The notes under the pieces were generated by a model that saw only the letters and a list, made by a program, of their open reading frames with translations, was not told where the DNA came from and searched no databases. A stretch of 64,000 nucleotides of DNA, from the NCBI GenBank assembly GCA_024640085.1, contig JAHEFR010000002.1:122473-186472 (forward strand). Direction: 5' to 3'. Below, piece after piece: positions 37,687-47,218 of this stretch (position 1 is its first letter; every line of letters starts with the position of its first letter). Both the position numbers and the translations under genes were made by a program. The DNA comes from Gammaproteobacteria bacterium (GTDB lineage: Bacteria; Pseudomonadota; Gammaproteobacteria; Steroidobacterales; XN24).

Positions 37687-38090
37687 TGCCGTACGTAGGT
37701 CACCGTCGCCTGGGCGACGAGCCCTTCCTCGCCAGCGGACCGCAACCTCACTTCTGCCACCACCAGCCGCCGCCCTGCACTCAGGAGTTCCGCGTCAGCA
37801 AGTACGTCCTTGGGCGCCGCCGGGCGCAGGAACACGATGTTAAAGCTGGTGGTGACTGCGCTACGGGCGTCTTCGTCCGTCGCCAGCAACGCCGCATACA
37901 CGGTCGCGTCAGCCAGCAGCATCATGTTCGGGCCGGACACGACTCCGCCGGGACGCAGCTGCCCACCGCCGACCCGAAGTCGCATGCTGGCCTGGCCCGT
38001 CGCCACCGACTCCAACGCCAGCCGGCTCCCGAAGTCCGGGAAGTGGGTCTCGAACCATGCCTCGACGTTCTCGTGGGACATCCCGGCCAT
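37683..38090 (-). CDS. PaaI family hotdog-fold thioesterase
   Basis: This 135-residue hotdog-fold protein has the PaaI/YdiI pattern around GGVVSGPNMMLLADATVYAAL, with Asn and Asp/Thr in the catalytic-helix region, followed by AVTTSFNIVFLRPAAPKDVLADAEL. Such enzymes hydrolyse acyl-CoA thioesters; the acyl substrate is not predictable. It lies eight bases after the tandem HtrA gene and overlaps the SLOG gene. Confidence 0.88.
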   Translation of the reverse strand: MAGMSHENVEAWFETHFPDFGSRLALESVATGQASMRLRVGGGQLRPGGVVSGPNMMLLADATVYAALLATDEDARSAVTTSFNIVFLRPAAPKDVLADAELLSAGRRLVVAEVRLRSAGEEGLVAQATVTYVRQ

Positions 38091-38098
38091 GGGAAACC

Positions 38099-40918
38099 TC
38101 AGCAGGGCGAATTGATGTCCCGTCGCGTCCAGCCCTTGCCGTTGCGCTCGAGTTCGTAGGCGGGCCAGTAGCGATTGTCGAGCTTCAGAGTGATGACCTC
38201 GACGCCATCATCCCAGTTGACAGTCTTGAGCCTCACGGCCTCCCGGTCGCCCCGACCCCGGATGGCCGCGATGAAGGCATCCATGTCCGGCGTCGGCACC
38301 CCGTCCACCTCAACGATCCGACGACCGGCGTACAACCCGTACCGGGTCGCCGGGGACCCGTAACCGAAATAGGCCACGTAGACCCCGGTCGGCTCAATAC
38401 CCCGCTGCGCGGCCATGGCCCTGTGGGGAGCATGGATCAGGGCGCCCGCCCAGACCAGCAGCCGATCCAGGTCGCGCCCATCCAGGGTAACCGTGTCCAG
38501 CTTGAGCGTCCGCTCCGCGCCGTCCCGCCAGATGACCAGTTCCACCGACGGCCGCTGGGACAGCCGCTCCACTTCCCGGAAACTGGTGACAACCTCGCCG
38601 TCCACCGACAGCAGCAGGTCCCCCGGTTTCATGACCCGGTCGGCAGGCGTGCCTGCCACCGTACGTAAAACCTGCAAGCTCTGGCGCCGCCGCGGGTCGT
38701 CGGCCTCCAGCCGTCTCGCCCAGTCTTCCGGGAGCCCGAGGGCACGGGCGCTGGACAACGGCATCCTCAAGAACTCCACCTCCAGCGACGAGAGTGTCCG
38801 ACCGTCCGCCACGACCTCGATGACCTGGGCCACCAGGTCCGCCGGGACGCCCTTGTTGACCTGGGTGAGATCTTGCCCCGCGTGGTAGGCGAAACTGGAC
38901 CAGAGGGACACCACGCGGCCGTCCTCGTCGGCAAGCACGCCGTCGAAGTCGGTAGGTGCGTTCACCAGCGAGACCGTCTCGAGGTTGGTGTCCCGGAATT
39001 GCAGGGTTCGTGACAGCGGGAAGTCGACCGGATCGATGGACGCCACTTCGGTGGACTGCACCGCCAGGCTGTGGTCCCCCTTCAGCCCCACCACCCAGAG
39101 CGGCTGCCCTGGGGCCAGCGGCTCCAGGTTGAGTTCCACGTCCCGTACCGGCGTATCGCCGATCAACGCCGGATCGAACGAGACTACTGCCAGATTGTGC
39201 AGCGGATGGATCCATTCCACCTGGCCAGGGATTTCCAGAGATCCGGCCAGGGTGACACGGACATCGCCGAGGGCGATCGGCACGGTGTTGCGGTCCACCA
39301 CTACGAGGCCCCTGGCGGCGTCGATGAGGACACCAGTGCCCTGGTAATGCCGCTCGGACACACCGGCGACAGGATACGGCATATCGAAATTGACCATGAC
39401 CAGCGAGGACGCGAGTCGGTTCATACGGGGATCGCGGTACTCGATGAACCGGGTCGAGGCCGGCTCTGGGGGCGGCGCGACGCCGACAGGCGGCAGGGGC
39501 TCGCATGGCCACACGCCGAGACCATCGTCACGGCGGCACATCTGGGCGGGGAACCAACGCCTGTCCATCCGGACCGTGCGAAGACGGCTGCCGCGCGGCT
39601 CCTCGAACGTATGGAAACGCACCGTGAACCGCTCGCCGTCCTGCAGCCCCTCGACCTGCTCCCTGAAAGCATCAAGTGTTGGCACCGGCACGCCGTTGAT
39701 CTCCGAGATGACCGCTGATCTGGGGACCGCTGCCCGGGAAAAGACGTATCCGGGTCCCGCCACATAAATCCCTTCCGGCGCGGTGTTCAGGTGTCTTGCC
39801 TGCTGGTACGACAGTTGATGGACGACGGCGTCACCGAACTCCATGTACTCGTCCGGCGTGATGCCGTGCAGGTCAGCGGGAACGACATCAACATCGATCG
39901 GTGTGCCACCGCGCTGGACCTGCAGCGACACGGGGACGCCTACGTGGCTGTCCAGGACGTCCTCCAGCGGCACGAATCCTTCGAGGGCCTCGCCATCGAC
40001 GCGCACCAGGATGTCCCCCGGTTCCAACGAACCTTCCGCGGGAGACCCCGGGACAACGCGTTCCACCACGAGCATGCCCGTGGCGTGGGGGAAGCGCTGC
40101 CTCATCTGGGCCTCGGTCTCCTGGTCCAGCCCGAGTCGCCGCAGTTCGTCGTAGGGGGTGTGCACGAATTCCGTCATCAGGGTGCCGCGACTGACCGGTT
40201 GCCCCTCCTGCACCAGCTTCAGCGCACGCTCGACCCGGTCCAGGGGAAGAAAGAAGCTTGATGCCGCCTGGGTATTCGCGCCCGCGTTCAGCGCCACGAC
40301 CCGGCCGTCGATATCGATTACCGGCGATCCGGAAGAACCGCCCGACGTCCCCGACGCCGCCTGGAAATAGAAGGAATTGAAGTCATTGTAGTTGCCGCGT
40401 CCGTAATCAGGCGCCTGCCGGTCCATGCGCGCCAGCGTACCGGCCAGGATCGAGAGCTGCTCGCCGGCGTCGTTGCCCACCACGCGGATTTCGCGCCCCA
40501 GGCGCGCGCCCTCCGGGAAAAGCGGCAGCTCTGCCGGCTCGATGAACCTCAGGCTGGACGGATCATAGCGGTACAGACCGAAATCGTGGACCGGATCCCT
40601 GTAGATCGGGTAAATCGGCACCTCTTCGTGATTGATGAATACCGCCTCGGCGACTACAGGACCCGGCGTAACCACATGCCGGTTAGTGAGGATGAGCCCG
40701 CGCTCGGCGTCGACGACAAAGCCGGTGGCCTGGGTGGACTGGTTCCAGTTGGTGTCGAAGGCACGCGTGACGTCCACGGTGATCGACACGACGCCCGTCG
40801 AGATGCGCTCGAGTGTGTCACTCCAGCGACCTTCTTCGGCAACGGCGCCCGAGGCCCCGGCCAGCCCGAGAATGCAGAAGAACAAGGCAGCGTATTGCCG
40901 CATTGGCGCTATCACCAT
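38099..40918 (-). CDS. tandem HtrA-like serine protease with multiple PDZ domains
   Basis: This 939-residue exported protein has two trypsin-like domains. The first (about 40-215) has His81 (LTNRHVV), Asp112 (VHDFG) and Ser196 in GTSGGSSGSPV, so it should be active. The second (about 555-730) has VVVDRNTV, LHNLAVV and TDFDGVLADEDG at the same places, so all three catalytic residues are lost. PDZ-like regions follow each. The plan resembles eukaryotic Nma111/Deg7 proteases. A signal peptide follows ATG 40903 (YAALFFCILGLAGASGAVA). The ATG at 40918 overlaps the kinase stop. The role is presumably periplasmic quality control. Confidence 0.88.
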   Translation of the reverse strand: MVIAPMRQYAALFFCILGLAGASGAVAEEGRWSDTLERISTGVVSITVDVTRAFDTNWNQSTQATGFVVDAERGLILTNRHVVTPGPVVAEAVFINHEEVPIYPIYRDPVHDFGLYRYDPSSLRFIEPAELPLFPEGARLGREIRVVGNDAGEQLSILAGTLARMDRQAPDYGRGNYNDFNSFYFQAASGTSGGSSGSPVIDIDGRVVALNAGANTQAASSFFLPLDRVERALKLVQEGQPVSRGTLMTEFVHTPYDELRRLGLDQETEAQMRQRFPHATGMLVVERVVPGSPAEGSLEPGDILVRVDGEALEGFVPLEDVLDSHVGVPVSLQVQRGGTPIDVDVVPADLHGITPDEYMEFGDAVVHQLSYQQARHLNTAPEGIYVAGPGYVFSRAAVPRSAVISEINGVPVPTLDAFREQVEGLQDGERFTVRFHTFEEPRGSRLRTVRMDRRWFPAQMCRRDDGLGVWPCEPLPPVGVAPPPEPASTRFIEYRDPRMNRLASSLVMVNFDMPYPVAGVSERHYQGTGVLIDAARGLVVVDRNTVPIALGDVRVTLAGSLEIPGQVEWIHPLHNLAVVSFDPALIGDTPVRDVELNLEPLAPGQPLWVVGLKGDHSLAVQSTEVASIDPVDFPLSRTLQFRDTNLETVSLVNAPTDFDGVLADEDGRVVSLWSSFAYHAGQDLTQVNKGVPADLVAQVIEVVADGRTLSSLEVEFLRMPLSSARALGLPEDWARRLEADDPRRRQSLQVLRTVAGTPADRVMKPGDLLLSVDGEVVTSFREVERLSQRPSVELVIWRDGAERTLKLDTVTLDGRDLDRLLVWAGALIHAPHRAMAAQRGIEPTGVYVAYFGYGSPATRYGLYAGRRIVEVDGVPTPDMDAFIAAIRGRGDREAVRLKTVNWDDGVEVITLKLDNRYWPAYELERNGKGWTRRDINSPC

Positions 40919-41853
40919 AGTCCGGAGTCCCTGCCAAAGCTTTCGCGGAACGATTCCTTGAAAGACTCCGGGGTGATCGAATGGTTCTGCGTCCCATGGC
41001 ACGCGACCTTGATCGCTCCCATCAGCGACGCGACCCGTGCCGTGGTCTCCCAGTCCGCCCCGGCCATCAGCCCGAACAGCAGCCCGGCGCGATAGGCGTC
41101 CCCGCATCCGGTGGGGTCGAGCACCTGCCGCGGTGTGGCGGCCGGCACCTCCAGCATCGCCCCGCCGCGGATCACCACCGATCCCTGGGCACCCCGGGTG
41201 ACTATATAGGCGTCCACCTGGCGGGAGATTTCCGCCGCGGACATTCCGGTGCGTTCCTGCAGCATCTGGCCTTCGTAATCGTTAACCGTCACCACGGAGG
41301 CCATCTCGATGAAGCGGCGCAGCTCGTTGCCGTCGAACATGGGTAAGCCCTGGCCCGGATCGAAAACGAAGGGAATACCCGCTTCGGCGAACTGTCGCGC
41401 GTGGAGCACCATCGCTTCCCGTCCATCCGGCGAGACCATGCCCCAGCGGATCCCGTCCGCCGTCGGCACATCGATGCCATGGGCGTGGTTCATCGCCCCC
41501 GGATGAAAGGCGGTGATCTGGTTGTCGTCCATATCGGTGGTGATGTACGCCTGGGCGGTATAGGCGTCGGGGACCTCGAGGAGGTAACGCCGCGACAGGC
41601 CGCATCGATCCATCCAGTCGGCATAGGGCCCGAAATCCCGCCCGACGGCGCCCATGGCGAGCCCCTCTCCACCCAGCATGCCGAGGTTATACGCGATGTT
41701 GCCAGCGCAGCCACCGAACTCCCGGCGCAACTCGGGCACCAGGAAAGCAACGTTCAGCACGTGGATCTGACTGGGGAGGATCTGGTCGGCGAACCTTCCC
41801 GGGAAGACCATGATGCTGTCGAAAGCGAAGGAACCGCAGATCAGCGCCGGCAT
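40912..41853 (-). CDS. PfkB family carbohydrate/adenosine kinase
   Basis: This 313-residue ribokinase-fold kinase has the PfkB signatures: GGCAGNIAYNLGMLGGEG near the N-terminus and LDPTGCGDAYRAGLLFGLM with the catalytic Asp near the C-terminus, plus VVTVNDYEGQ. It resembles bacterial sugar/adenosine kinases of unknown exact substrate. The start has GAGGAGA. It overlaps the tandem HtrA start by a few bases, so the two are expressed as a unit, though their functions show no evident link. Confidence 0.88.
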   Translation of the reverse strand: MPALICGSFAFDSIMVFPGRFADQILPSQIHVLNVAFLVPELRREFGGCAGNIAYNLGMLGGEGLAMGAVGRDFGPYADWMDRCGLSRRYLLEVPDAYTAQAYITTDMDDNQITAFHPGAMNHAHGIDVPTADGIRWGMVSPDGREAMVLHARQFAEAGIPFVFDPGQGLPMFDGNELRRFIEMASVVTVNDYEGQMLQERTGMSAAEISRQVDAYIVTRGAQGSVVIRGGAMLEVPAATPRQVLDPTGCGDAYRAGLLFGLMAGADWETTARVASLMGAIKVACHGTQNHSITPESFKESFRESFGRDSGLW

Positions 41854-41890
41854 GGCGTCTCCTCGTCGGCGTGGGGGGTCGGAGTGCTCT

Positions 41891-43354
41891 TCAGGTCTGG
41901 GATGCCGGCTTCCAGGCGACGTCCAGCTGGCGGGCGGCGCGCACGTCGTCCAGGCGCCTGACAGGCGTGGTGTACGGCGCTTCCTTCAGGGTCCCGGCGT
42001 CCTTGCGGGCCTCCCCTAGGATGCTGACCATGGCCTCGACAAACCCGTCCAGGGTCTCTTTCGCCTCGGTCTCCGTCGGCTCGATGAGCAGGCATTCCGG
42101 CACCAGCAGCGGAAAATAAGTGGTGGGCGCGTGAAAGCCGTAGTCCAGCAGCCGCTTGGCGAAGTCCATGGCGGTTACGCCCAGGTCGCGAGCCTGCTGT
42201 TTCAGGGTCACGATGAATTCGTGGCTGGCGCGTCGGTCCGGATATGCCAGATCGAAGCCCGCGTCGCTCATGCGCGCCGCCACGTAGTTGGCGTTGAGGG
42301 TGGCGTAATCCGCGACCCGCGCCATGCCCTCCCGCCCGAGCATTCGAGCGTAGACATAGGCACGCAGCAGGACACCAGCGTTCCCTGCGAAGGCCGACAA
42401 TCGGCCGATGGACTGTGGAAAGTCCTTTTCGTCCATCCACCGATAGACCCCGTCGGACCGGCCCACCACCGGTATCGGGATGAAAGGCGCCAGCCGCTCG
42501 CCCACGCCGACGGCCCCGGAGCCCGGCCCGCCGCCCCCGTGGGGGGTGGAGAAGGTCTTGTGGAGGTTCATGTGGATGACGTCGAATCCCATGTCACCCG
42601 GCCTGGCCTTCCCGAGGATGGCGTTGAGGTTGGCGCCGTCGTAATACAGCAGCCCGCCGGCCTCGTGTACCAGATCCGAAATCTCCAGGATGTTGCGCTC
42701 GAACACGCCCACCGTGGAGGGGTTGGTCAGCATGATGCCCGCCGTGTTGGGCCCGAGCACCGATTTCAGGGCATCCATGTCCACGTCCCCGTCGTCTTGG
42801 GTGGGGATCTCGATGACCTTGCAGCCGCACATCGTGGCCGTGGCGGGGTTGGTCCCGTGGGCTGCATCGGGAACGATAATCTCGTTGCGGGCCGTGTCAC
42901 CGCGGGCATGATGATAGGCACGAATCATGGCCACTCCGGCGAACTCGCCCTGGGCCCCGGCCATGGGCGTCAGGGACACAGCCTGCATGCCCGTGACCGC
43001 CTTGAGGATCTCCTGGAGCTCGAACATGCATTCCATGAACCCCTGGCCGGAGGACGCCGGCCCGAGAGGGTGCCTGCCGAGGAAACCGGGCAGCATGGCC
43101 AGCTGGTTGCAGGCCCTCGGGTTGTACTTCATCGTGCACGAGCCCAGGGGATAGAAGTGCGTGTCGATAGAGAAATTCATCTGGGACAGGCGCGTGAAGT
43201 GACGCACGGTCTGGAGCTCCGACACCTCGGGCAGGCGCGGCCTTTCCCGGCGTCGAAGATGGTCGGGGATAGGAATCTCGTCGTCGCCTGCCGGTGCCTG
43301 CGCGAAGGCCCGACGCCCGGGCCTGGAGTGCTCGAAGATGACTGGCTCGGTCAT
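41891..43354 (-). CDS. gcvPB: glycine dehydrogenase (decarboxylating) subunit 2
   Basis: GcvPB is one half of the split P-protein of the glycine cleavage system, which decarboxylates glycine and passes methylamine to GcvH. The 487-residue PLP-type protein has the Lys of [21 protein letters not shown], the PLP site [15 protein letters not shown], and [11 protein letters not shown]. It pairs with gcvPA at 43.9 kb; unusually, tpx lies between them. Confidence 0.96.
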   Translation of the reverse strand: MTEPVIFEHSRPGRRAFAQAPAGDDEIPIPDHLRRRERPRLPEVSELQTVRHFTRLSQMNFSIDTHFYPLGSCTMKYNPRACNQLAMLPGFLGRHPLGPASSGQGFMECMFELQEILKAVTGMQAVSLTPMAGAQGEFAGVAMIRAYHHARGDTARNEIIVPDAAHGTNPATATMCGCKVIEIPTQDDGDVDMDALKSVLGPNTAGIMLTNPSTVGVFERNILEISDLVHEAGGLLYYDGANLNAILGKARPGDMGFDVIHMNLHKTFSTPHGGGGPGSGAVGVGERLAPFIPIPVVGRSDGVYRWMDEKDFPQSIGRLSAFAGNAGVLLRAYVYARMLGREGMARVADYATLNANYVAARMSDAGFDLAYPDRRASHEFIVTLKQQARDLGVTAMDFAKRLLDYGFHAPTTYFPLLVPECLLIEPTETEAKETLDGFVEAMVSILGEARKDAGTLKEAPYTTPVRRLDDVRAARQLDVAWKPASQT

Positions 43355-43373
43355 TTGGTCTCCGCTTCGGCGC

Positions 43374-43874
43374 TCAGCCCAGAGCCTTTAGCGCCGCGTC
43401 GTAATTCGGTTCCTGGCCAATCTCCGGGACGAGTTCCGCGTGCACCACGGTGTCGTTCTCGTCCAGCACCAACACAGCACGGGCACAAAGGCCAGCGAGT
43501 GGACCGTCCTCGATCAACACGCCGTAGTTCCCGGCGAAGTCCGGGGAACGCATGGTCGACAGCGATACGACGTTCTCCAGGTCATCCGCACCGCAGAATC
43601 GCTTCTGGGCGAACGGCAGGTCCGCCGACACCATCAGCATCACGGTGTCATCATGCTCCCGTGCGTACTCGTTAAACTTGCGAGTAGAGAGGGCGCATAC
43701 GGGCGTATCGATACTCGGGAAGATCGACACCAGTTTTTTCTTGCCAACCCAGTCACCCAGCGATACGTCGTTGAGATCGGAATTGGTGAGAGTGAAGTCC
43801 GGCGCCTTCGATCCTACCTTCGGCAGATCGCCGCTGGTGTGAATCTCGTTGTCGTGTAACGTGATTGTGGCCAT
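43374..43874 (-). CDS. tpx: thiol peroxidase (atypical 2-Cys peroxiredoxin)
   Basis: Tpx reduces hydroperoxides with electrons from thioredoxin. The 166-residue protein has the peroxidatic Cys60 in [18 protein letters not shown] and the resolving Cys94 in [13 protein letters not shown]. Length and motif spacing are standard. It lies 19 bases upstream of gcvPB and 41 bases downstream of gcvPA, inside the glycine cleavage operon. Confidence 0.97.
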   Translation of the reverse strand: MATITLHDNEIHTSGDLPKVGSKAPDFTLTNSDLNDVSLGDWVGKKKLVSIFPSIDTPVCALSTRKFNEYAREHDDTVMLMVSADLPFAQKRFCGADDLENVVSLSTMRSPDFAGNYGVLIEDGPLAGLCARAVLVLDENDTVVHAELVPEIGQEPNYDAALKALG

Positions 43875-43915
43875 GGGTGCCTCCGGGGCTGTAGTTCTCT
43901 TTATCGCCAGGTCGG

Positions 43916-45289
43916 TCAGGCGACCCTGGCCTCTCGCATGATTTCCGCCAGGGCCGAAGCGTAAGCCTCGATCTCCCCAGCACTTTTTGTTTCGGTGGCG
44001 CAGACCAGCAGGCCGTTACCGATCTCCGGGAACAGGCCGCTCAGATCCAGCCCGCCGAGGATGCCCCGCTCCGCCAGGGCGTCCAGCACCGGGCCCACCG
44101 CCCGATCGAGCATCAACATCGCTTCGTGGAAACGGGGCCCATCGAATGCGGCGGTTACTCCGTCCACCTTGGTCAGGTGCCCGACCAGATCATTCGTGTT
44201 CTTCATGCAGGCCCAGGCCACCCGCTCCAGGCCCTCGGCGCCGAGCAGACTCATATAGATCGTCGCCGCAGTCACCATCAGGCCCTGGTTGGTGCAGATA
44301 TTGGACGTGGCCTTCGACCGCCGGATGTGTTGCTCCCTCGCCTGGAGGGTCAGGGTGAACCCCTGCCGCCCCTCCAGATCGACGGTGCGTCCCACGATCC
44401 TTCCGGGCATCTGCCGCACGAATTCCTTCTTGGCTGTGAGCAGTCCGAAATACGGCCCTCCGGACGACAGAGGCACACCCAGGGGCTGACCCTCCCCGCA
44501 GGCGATATCCGCGCCCGTCCCGCCCCACTGGCCGGGTGGCTTCAGCACGGCGAGAGCGATCGGATTGACCACCGCGATGACCATGGCCGACTGCTCGTGG
44601 GCCCAGTCAGTGAGCAGGTCCACATCCTCCAGGCCGCCGAGGAAATTCGGATGCTGTATGACGAGCGCCGTCACATCCTCACCGGCATAGGCGTCCAGTG
44701 TGTCGGTCCGCGTCAGTCCGGTGGCCGGATCGATCGGCAGCGTCTCGAACGTCAGGCCCTGGTTGCCGGCGATAGCCGTGCAGACCTTGAGGTACACCGG
44801 GTTCACCGCGCCGGCGACCAGGACCCTGGCGCTGCGTGATTTCCGGTTGGCCCTGACTGCCATCAGCGCGGCCTCCGCCAGCGCGGTGGCACCGTCGTAC
44901 AACGATGCGTTCGATACGTCCAGACCGGTGAGGCCGGACATCATGGTCTGGTATTCGTAGATCAGCTGGAGCGTGCCCTGGCTGGCTTCGGCCTGGTAGG
45001 GGGTATACGCGCTGTAGAACTCGCCGCGCGTGGTGATCTCCCAGACCGCCGCAGGGATATGGTGCTCGTAGGCGCCGCCGCCGATGAAACACAGCGGAGC
45101 CCCGTCACGATCGGCGCGACGCCGCATCAGACGCTGGATCTCCATCTCGCCCAGGCCCGCGGGTACATCCTCCAGCGTCTCGATACGCAACGAGGCCGGA
45201 ATCTCGTCGAACAGATCGTCGATGCTATCGACACCGATGGCCTGGAGCATCTTCCGAACGTCGGATTCGTTGTGGGGAATGAAAGGCAT
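43916..45289 (-). CDS. gcvPA: glycine dehydrogenase (decarboxylating) subunit 1
   Basis: GcvPA is the non-PLP half of the split P-protein and forms the active dimer with GcvPB. The 457-residue protein starts [19 protein letters not shown] and has [34 protein letters not shown] and [18 protein letters not shown], which are characteristic. It lies 25 bases after gcvH. The split form is common in gammaproteobacteria other than enterics. Confidence 0.96.
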   Translation of the reverse strand: MPFIPHNESDVRKMLQAIGVDSIDDLFDEIPASLRIETLEDVPAGLGEMEIQRLMRRRADRDGAPLCFIGGGAYEHHIPAAVWEITTRGEFYSAYTPYQAEASQGTLQLIYEYQTMMSGLTGLDVSNASLYDGATALAEAALMAVRANRKSRSARVLVAGAVNPVYLKVCTAIAGNQGLTFETLPIDPATGLTRTDTLDAYAGEDVTALVIQHPNFLGGLEDVDLLTDWAHEQSAMVIAVVNPIALAVLKPPGQWGGTGADIACGEGQPLGVPLSSGGPYFGLLTAKKEFVRQMPGRIVGRTVDLEGRQGFTLTLQAREQHIRRSKATSNICTNQGLMVTAATIYMSLLGAEGLERVAWACMKNTNDLVGHLTKVDGVTAAFDGPRFHEAMLMLDRAVGPVLDALAERGILGGLDLSGLFPEIGNGLLVCATETKSAGEIEAYASALAEIMREARVA

Positions 45290-45314
45290 GTCAGATCAAC
45301 TTCTCAAATCGAGC

Positions 45315-45701
45315 CTAGTCCTCCAGGGTCGCCTCATAACTATTGGCATCCATCAAACGGTCCAGTTCAGAAGCGTCGCTGAGTTCGATCCGCATGATCC
45401 AGCCATCGCCATAAGGATCCTGGTTCACCAGCTCAGGGCTGTCGGCAAGGGCCTCGTTGGCCTCGACCACTTCGCCGCTCACCGGACTGTATACGTCCGA
45501 TGCGGCCTTGACGGATTCGACCACCGCGCAGGCCTCCCCGACCGCTACCTCGGAGCCGACTTCCGGAGGCTCGACAAAAACCAGGTCGCCGAGGGCAGCC
45601 TGGGCGTGATCTGTGATACCGACCACAACCTTGCCGTCGTCTTCCTCCCGGATCCACTCGTGGCTCTTGGTGAACTTGAGATCGCCAGGTATATCGCTCA
45701 T
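45315..45701 (-). CDS. gcvH: glycine cleavage system H protein
   Basis: GcvH is the lipoyl carrier that shuttles the aminomethyl group between the P, T and L proteins. The 128-residue protein has the lipoyl lysine Lys65 in [10 protein letters not shown] and the family opening [20 protein letters not shown]. It is a likely substrate of LipB encoded at 12.4 kb. It lies 50 bases downstream of gcvT. Confidence 0.97.
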   Translation of the reverse strand: MSDIPGDLKFTKSHEWIREEDDGKVVVGITDHAQAALGDLVFVEPPEVGSEVAVGEACAVVESVKAASDVYSPVSGEVVEANEALADSPELVNQDPYGDGWIMRIELSDASELDRLMDANSYEATLED

Positions 45702-45751
45702 CTTCCAGCCCCCATGTTGGACGACGGGTTACGGCCCGCCCGTAATTTTAG

Positions 45752-46837
45752 CTAAACCCTCGCCTTGCCGTGGCGAACGAAGGGCGGGCGCACCACCCGG
45801 GCCGCAAGGCGTTTCCCACGGATATCCACATCGACCGAGTCGCCAGTGCCCGCCGGGACACGCGCCAGCCCGATGGACCTGCTCAGTGTGGGCGAGAAAG
45901 TCCCACTGGTGACCTCGCCCTCGCCAACTCTGTCAACCAGCACTTTCTGATGGGCGCGAAGGACGCCCCTGTCTTCCAGTAACAGGCCGACCAGCTTCCG
46001 CGGCACACCCTCGCGGCGCTGTGCCTCGAGCGCTTCGCGGCCGATGAATCGCCGTTCCTGTGGCTCCCAGGCGACGGTCCAGCCGAGCCCCGACTCCAGC
46101 GGCGTGGTGGTCTCGTCCATGTCGCTGCCGTAAAGGTTCATGCCTGCCTCCAGCCGCAGGGTGTCCCGGGCGCCCAGGCCGCAAGGTCGGATGCCCACCG
46201 CGGCAAATGCCCGCCACATCTCTTCGCTGCTGTCCGCCGGCAGGATGATCTCCCAACCGTCCTCGCCGGTGTAGCCGGTCCGGGCCACCAGCAGATCGCC
46301 GAGTCTCGCGGCGAAGAAAGGCGAAAGGGACATGGCCGCGTCCCGATGCTGGCTGGGAAGGCAGGCAGCGGCCTTCTCCCGGGCGTTCGGGCCCTGGACC
46401 GCGATCATCGCCAGGTCGGGCCTCTCAGTGATGGCCACGTCAATTCCCTCGGTCTGCTGCTCCAGCCAGGCCATGTCCTTATCCCGGGTGGCCGCATTGA
46501 CGACGAGACGGTAGTCGCCGTCGCCCAGGTAATAGGTGATCAGGTCGTCGATGACGCCGCCATCTTCATTGAGCATGCAGGTATACATCGCCTTGCCTGG
46601 CGTTGTCAGCTTGCCGACGTCGTTGGCCAGCAGTCGCTCCAGATAGGCGCCAGCTGCCGCGCCGTCGATATCCACGACGGTCATATGAGATACGTCGAAC
46701 ATACCGGCGTCGGTCCGGACCGCGTGATGCTCCTCGATCTGGGACCCGTAATGGACTGGCATGTCCCAGCCGCCGAAATCCACCATCCGCGCACCCTGCT
46801 CGACGTGGACATCGTAGTTGACGGTCTTTTTACCCAT
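45752..46837 (-). CDS. gcvT: aminomethyltransferase (glycine cleavage T protein)
   Basis: GcvT transfers the methylene group to tetrahydrofolate and releases ammonia. The 361-residue protein starts [21 protein letters not shown], has [15 protein letters not shown], the folate-binding [13 protein letters not shown] and [19 protein letters not shown] chose ATG 46837, which fits the family; the frame is open further upstream through the riboswitch, which is a shadow. It is the first gene of the operon. Confidence 0.97.
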   Translation of the reverse strand: MGKKTVNYDVHVEQGARMVDFGGWDMPVHYGSQIEEHHAVRTDAGMFDVSHMTVVDIDGAAAGAYLERLLANDVGKLTTPGKAMYTCMLNEDGGVIDDLITYYLGDGDYRLVVNAATRDKDMAWLEQQTEGIDVAITERPDLAMIAVQGPNAREKAAACLPSQHRDAAMSLSPFFAARLGDLLVARTGYTGEDGWEIILPADSSEEMWRAFAAVGIRPCGLGARDTLRLEAGMNLYGSDMDETTTPLESGLGWTVAWEPQERRFIGREALEAQRREGVPRKLVGLLLEDRGVLRAHQKVLVDRVGEGEVTSGTFSPTLSRSIGLARVPAGTGDSVDVDIRGKRLAARVVRPPFVRHGKARV

Positions 46838-46889
46838 GTCGCCTCGACTTTTGGTCTTGCCGATGCCGCATCGGCGGCGGAAATACAAC

Positions 46890-46919
46890 GGGGCGGCAGA
46901 CCGTGAGGTCTGCCGCCCC
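46890..46919 (-). terminator. hairpin between riboswitch and gcvT
   Basis: A perfect 13-bp stem (GGGGCGGCAGACC with GGTCTGCCGCCCC) closes on a four-base loop. In the transcribed direction it is followed by GTTGTATTT, a weak U-rich tail. It lies between the second glycine aptamer and the gcvT start, so it is probably the switchable terminator or an anti-terminated hairpin of the expression platform. Confidence 0.6.
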
Positions 46920-46921
46920 TC

Positions 46922-47108
46922 TGTCCGGGTACCTGAGAGATTGAGCGACGGCGGATCGGATCCACCGTCGCCGCTCACCTTCGGTGGGCCGCCGTCGCGG
47001 CCGCTCTCCAGAGCCAACTCGGTTCCCACCGTCCTTCTGCCTGAGCGTTTACGGGCGAGTTGCGCCTTCGGCGTCCTGTTCAGCGACAGGACCTCTCCGG
47101 CGGGACCT
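46922..47108 (-). ncRNA. tandem glycine riboswitch
   Basis: Two adjacent aptamers precede gcvT. Reading the minus strand, aptamer 1 (about 47030-47108) has CCGGAGAGGTCC, GCCGAAGGCGCAA and CGCTCAGGCAGAAGGAC. Aptamer 2 (about 46922-47025) has CTCTGGAGAGCG, CACCGAAGGTGAGC and AATCTCTCAGGTACCCGGAC. These are the conserved cores of the gcvT-type glycine riboswitch. Glycine binding normally turns on the glycine cleavage operon. Coordinates of the ends are approximate. Confidence 0.93.
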
Positions 47109-47124
47109 TGGTGTTGGACGCAGA

Positions 47125-47130
47125 ATAATA
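47125..47130 (-). promoter_or_regulatory. candidate -10 box for the glycine operon
   Basis: TATTAT on the minus strand lies about 17 bases before the first aptamer, which would place the transcript start near 47117. No strong -35 box is visible at the expected distance. The call rests on position and the -10 match only. Confidence 0.3.
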
Positions 47131-47218
47131 TCCCAAGCGCCAGGGAGCGGCCAGCCAGCCGACCCCCGATGGGATAAAATCCCTACCCTGGCTAGTGCCG
47201 AACCCGATTGGCCGATCC

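Noticed and set aside
40919..41107. A longer 1002-residue form of the tandem HtrA protein
   Set aside because: The added part lies inside the kinase gene and lacks signal-peptide character.
42131..43675. A 514-codon plus-strand frame opposite gcvPB and tpx
   Set aside because: It is a composition shadow; gcvPB and tpx carry clear motifs on the other strand.
46838..47029. Extension of gcvT into the riboswitch
   Set aside because: This stretch is structured leader RNA; the protein family starts at 46837.
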